64,000 nt of DNA from Chitinophagales bacterium (GTDB taxonomy: Bacteria > Bacteroidota > Bacteroidia > Chitinophagales > LD1), in NCBI GenBank assembly GCA_026129525.1, contig JAHCHW010000006.1:190705-254704 (forward strand), read 5' to 3'. Position 1 is the first letter of the stretch; the number at the start of each line of letters is the position of its first letter. Of this stretch, positions 61,949 to 64,000 are shown piece after piece. The position numbers were made by a program, and so were the translations under genes. Under the pieces are notes generated by a model. It worked only from the letters and a program-made list of their open reading frames with translations. It had not been told where the DNA came from and did no database searches.

Positions 61949-62083
61949 ATGAACCGACCTGTAAGAGTGCTTGTTGCCAAAGTTGGATTAGACGTGTATG
62001 TGCTATTCACAGGTGGTGGTATAGTTCCTGAGGATAAGAATATAGAAGGACTTAATATTTTTTGGTGGCAATCAAAAACTTAG
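61949..62083 (+). pseudogene. Remnant of a methylmalonyl-CoA mutase B12-binding protein
   Basis: A 44-codon open frame reads 'MNRPVRVLVAKVGLD', the normal first residues of a stand-alone cobalamin-binding (mutase small C-terminal) protein. It then jumps straight to 'YVLFTGGGIVPEDKN', which normally lies about 85 residues further on. The Gly-His-Asp that should follow (GHDRG, the cobalt-ligating His) is lost together with the middle of the domain. It looks like an internal deletion in a former gene of about 135 codons and cannot bind cobalamin. It lies just after the acidic-protein terminator. Confidence 0.7.
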
Positions 62084-62276
62084 CTAACAGAGTGCGATTG
62101 CTTTGCCGATGTAATTATTGCAAAGTTATATTTGAGTAATAAGGGCTGATGAAAGCGTATCCGATGAACATGAACTTCAACTCATCAGCTATCTTAAAGC
62201 TACTGAAATAGAAGTAGGAATCTTGTTCAACTTTGGTGAAAAACTTGAGATAAGAAAAAATGTATTCTCCAATTAG
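62084..62276 (+). pseudogene. Frameshifted remnant of a GxxExxY-family protein
   Basis: In one frame 'FADVIIAKLY' resembles the middle strand of GxxExxY proteins. After a shift of frame the stretch 62163-62276 reads 'DEHELQLISYLKAT' and 'GILFNFGEKLEIRK', the usual C-terminal part. The N-terminal half, including the GxxExxY motif, is absent. It is decayed and not expected to make protein. Confidence 0.7.
62102..62134 (+). promoter_or_regulatory. Possible promoter for miaA inside the remnant
   Basis: TTTG (62102-62105), 21-base spacer, TATATTTG (62127-62134). Both boxes are perfect, but they lie inside the GxxExxY remnant and would give a leader of about 180 nt. Confidence 0.3.
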
Positions 62277-62283
62277 GGAAAGA

Positions 62284-62325
62284 GTCAGCGGTCATCCTAA
62301 AAATCAGCGTCATCTGCGTGCCATT
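62284..62325 (+). repeat. Short direct repeat at the miaA start
   Basis: TCAGCGGTCATC (62284-62295) and TCAGCGTCATC (62304-62314) repeat, followed by TGCGTGCCATTG. I recall similar 'TCAGCGTCATCTGCGTGCC' text downstream of GxxExxY genes in other genomes, which is memory and not a search. The repeat supplies the GTG used as the miaA start in the annotation below. Confidence 0.4.
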
Positions 62326-63238
62326 GTCTAACTCCAACCATCTTATCGTCATTTGCGGTCCCACTGCCGTAGGGAAAACTTCGTTGGCTATAGAAATTGC
62401 CAAGCGGTACCATGCCGAAATCGTTTCTGCCGACTCGCGTCAATTCTACCGCGAAATGAACATTGGCACAGCAAAACCTACCACGCAGCAGTTAGCCGAA
62501 GTTCCTCACCATTTCATCAACAACATTTCTATACACAATAAAAGTTACAATGCGGGCAAGTATGAGTACGAAGTGCTGGAATTTTTAGAAAAGTATTTTA
62601 GAGAAAAGGAAGTAGCCGTAATGGTGGGCGGCTCGGGCTTATTTATCAATGCCGTGTGCAGCGGTTTCGATAAGTTCGAGAAGGAAGACGACCGCCAACT
62701 TTGGGTTACCCGTAAATTTCTGAACACCAAAGAACTCGACTGGCTACAGCAGGAAGTAGAGCGCTTAGACCCCGAGTATTACGCTACAGTTGATAAAAAG
62801 AATCCGGTTCGGCTGAAACGGGCTTTGGAAATTATTTACACCACCGGCAAAAAATATTCGGAACAACGCATCGGTAAAAAAACCGAACGCCCTTTCCACA
62901 TCATAAAAATAGGGTTGAGTTTGCCCCGCGAAATACTTTACGAGCGAATAAACCACCGCGTAGATGAAATGATGGAAGCTGGTTTACTTGAAGAAGTAAA
63001 ACAACTTTACCTGCACAAAAAACTGCATACCCTCAACACCGTTGGCTACACTGAACTTTTTGATTTTATTGACGACAAAATTTCGCTGCCCGATGCCGTG
63101 GCGCTCATTAAACAAAACACCCGCAACTACGCCAAGCGGCAAATGACGTGGTTTAAAAAAGACGATGGCATAAAGTGGTTTCAGCCGCAACAAGCGGAGG
63201 AAATCAGATCCTACATCGAAGAAAAAATTACCGAGTAG
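62318..63238 (+). CDS. miaA: tRNA dimethylallyltransferase
   Basis: Adds dimethylallyl to A37 of tRNAs that read UNN codons. 306 residues. P-loop 'VICGPTAVGKTSLAI', 'VSADSRQFYREMNIGTAKP', 'GGSGLFINAVCSGFDKF', and 'NTRNYAKRQMTWFKKD' are intact. The GTG at 62318 is used here, but a TTG at 62324 (giving MSNSNHLIV) is an equal choice. The gene's 5' end lies right at the remnant and repeat, so its natural promoter may have been changed. Confidence 0.95.
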   Translation: MPLSNSNHLIVICGPTAVGKTSLAIEIAKRYHAEIVSADSRQFYREMNIGTAKPTTQQLAEVPHHFINNISIHNKSYNAGKYEYEVLEFLEKYFREKEVAVMVGGSGLFINAVCSGFDKFEKEDDRQLWVTRKFLNTKELDWLQQEVERLDPEYYATVDKKNPVRLKRALEIIYTTGKKYSEQRIGKKTERPFHIIKIGLSLPREILYERINHRVDEMMEAGLLEEVKQLYLHKKLHTLNTVGYTELFDFIDDKISLPDAVALIKQNTRNYAKRQMTWFKKDDGIKWFQPQQAEEIRSYIEEKITE

Positions 63239-63294
63239 CCGGTTAAAGGAATTACAGATTGTTCCAAATCCGTAACTATGCAATTCTGTAAATT

Positions 63295-64000
63295 GTGAGG
63301 TCAGCATTCAGCAAATACTTTTCTATCCCCCGTATTATCATCCACCTGATGCTGGCTGATGTAGCTATTCAGCTAATCAACTCGGCTTTTACGCTCCTGC
63401 TCAATTACATGATGCTCGACCACGGGTTTAAAGATTTTGAGATTGCGAGCATGGTGGGCAACCGTTATCTAACGGTGCTGCTGTGCTCGGTACCGCTGGC
63501 GCTTTGGGTAAAGGGCAAATCATTGAAACCTTTTATGCTGGCGGGCGCCATTTCTTCACCTATTGTAGCATTGTTACTCATATTCGGCATTCACACACAC
63601 AACTCCGAACTGATTCGCATTCTTATGTCCTTGTGGGGAGTTACGTTTTCGTTGGTGCAAATTCTGGTAATGCCTTACATTTTACTCAACGGCAGCAAAG
63701 AACACGAAACTGAAAGCATTGCCCTGTTTTTTGCGGCAGGTAATTTTACATTGATACTTACAGGAGTTTTCAGTTTTGCTTTACCTAAACTGCATTCCTT
63801 CTTCGATACAGAAAAACTGCTCGTTATGTATTCTGTATTGGGGTTTGCCGGTATCTATTTCATTAAGCAACTTCCGGCAACGGAAAATTTGGGTACAAAA
63901 ATTCCGTACCGCAACATACATACCGACTACGACTGGAATCGTATAGTGCAGGCGGTTATTCCAACTTTCCTGATTGCGTTGGGCGCAGGGTTTACCATTC
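63295..64000 (+). CDS. MFS-type membrane transporter, N-terminal part (cut by window end)
   Basis: An open frame starting at GTG 63295 (the preceding stop is TAA at 63289) runs past the right edge; at least 235 residues are seen. There are about 6-7 hydrophobic helices ('VAIQLINSAFTLLLNYMMLD', 'LLIFGIHTHNSEL', 'MPYILLNGSKEHETES', 'IVQAVIPTFLIALGAGFTI') in a major-facilitator-like arrangement. The substrate is unknown. It follows miaA by 56 bp. Confidence 0.75.
   Translation, partial: MRSAFSKYFSIPRIIIHLMLADVAIQLINSAFTLLLNYMMLDHGFKDFEIASMVGNRYLTVLLCSVPLALWVKGKSLKPFMLAGAISSPIVALLLIFGIHTHNSELIRILMSLWGVTFSLVQILVMPYILLNGSKEHETESIALFFAAGNFTLILTGVFSFALPKLHSFFDTEKLLVMYSVLGFAGIYFIKQLPATENLGTKIPYRNIHTDYDWNRIVQAVIPTFLIALGAGFTI

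Overview
The window is a 64 kb stretch of a Bacteroidota chromosome with moderate to low GC. The evidence is TonB-dependent receptors, three secreted proteins with type IX secretion (T9SS) C-terminal sorting domains, and Bacteroidota-type promoters. Those promoters read TTTG, an 18-base spacer, then TANNTTTG or TANNTTCG. Most of the window is chromosomal housekeeping (metK, guaA, ahcY, pdxJ, gltX, miaA, yqgE, mnmD, tatD, three tRNAs), with several accessory islands between. I see no phage, complete insertion sequence, CRISPR array or rRNA.

Layout. Positions 1-4340 hold two TonB-dependent receptors (the first cut by the window edge) and a small lipoprotein. Positions 4436-7476 hold an amino-acid permease, a secreted protein and a Crp/Fnr regulator. 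Downstream of that regulator lie a perfect CRP-type palindrome, a consensus promoter and a strand-specific terminator, which together outline an unannotated small RNA. Positions 7534-11980 hold a secreted metacaspase-like protease with a lipoprotein partner, a small secreted protein, and a divergent trypsin-like/PDZ protease. Positions 12114-15395 hold two T9SS cargo enzymes, a purple acid phosphatase and a polygalacturonase. Positions 17255-25101 hold a two-component system and an RND efflux operon. The two promoters share the same tandem 11-bp operator at the same spacing, so the response regulator very likely controls both.

Positions 25470-30668 hold an M1 peptidase, then a HEPN-MNT toxin-antitoxin pair overlapping an aldehyde dehydrogenase. 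Positions 30742-37215 on the minus strand read MBL/beta-CASP hydrolase, PAS histidine kinase, REC-Crp fusion regulator, a DHCR7-like sterol reductase (unexpected in a bacterium), then metK. Positions 37404-42293 carry guaA, a periplasmic-binding-like protein, a possible PD-(D/E)XK nuclease and an OstA/LptA-like protein. Positions 42345-50629 are mainly minus-strand genes, including a saccharopine dehydrogenase that may work with the aldehyde dehydrogenase in lysine catabolism. Positions 50690-61882 hold a dipeptidase, a DUF1028 protein, tRNA-Val, plsC, pdxJ, ahcY, a second two-component system, two tRNA-Ser genes, tatD, a polysaccharide deacetylase, gltX and a very acidic small protein. The gap 61949-62330 holds decayed remnants of two genes just before miaA, and the window ends inside an MFS-type transporter.

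The best leads are the CRP-linked small RNA, the shared tandem operator of the efflux island, the sterol-reductase operon, and the gene remnants upstream of miaA. All functional calls come from reading motifs and gene order; no database search was run.
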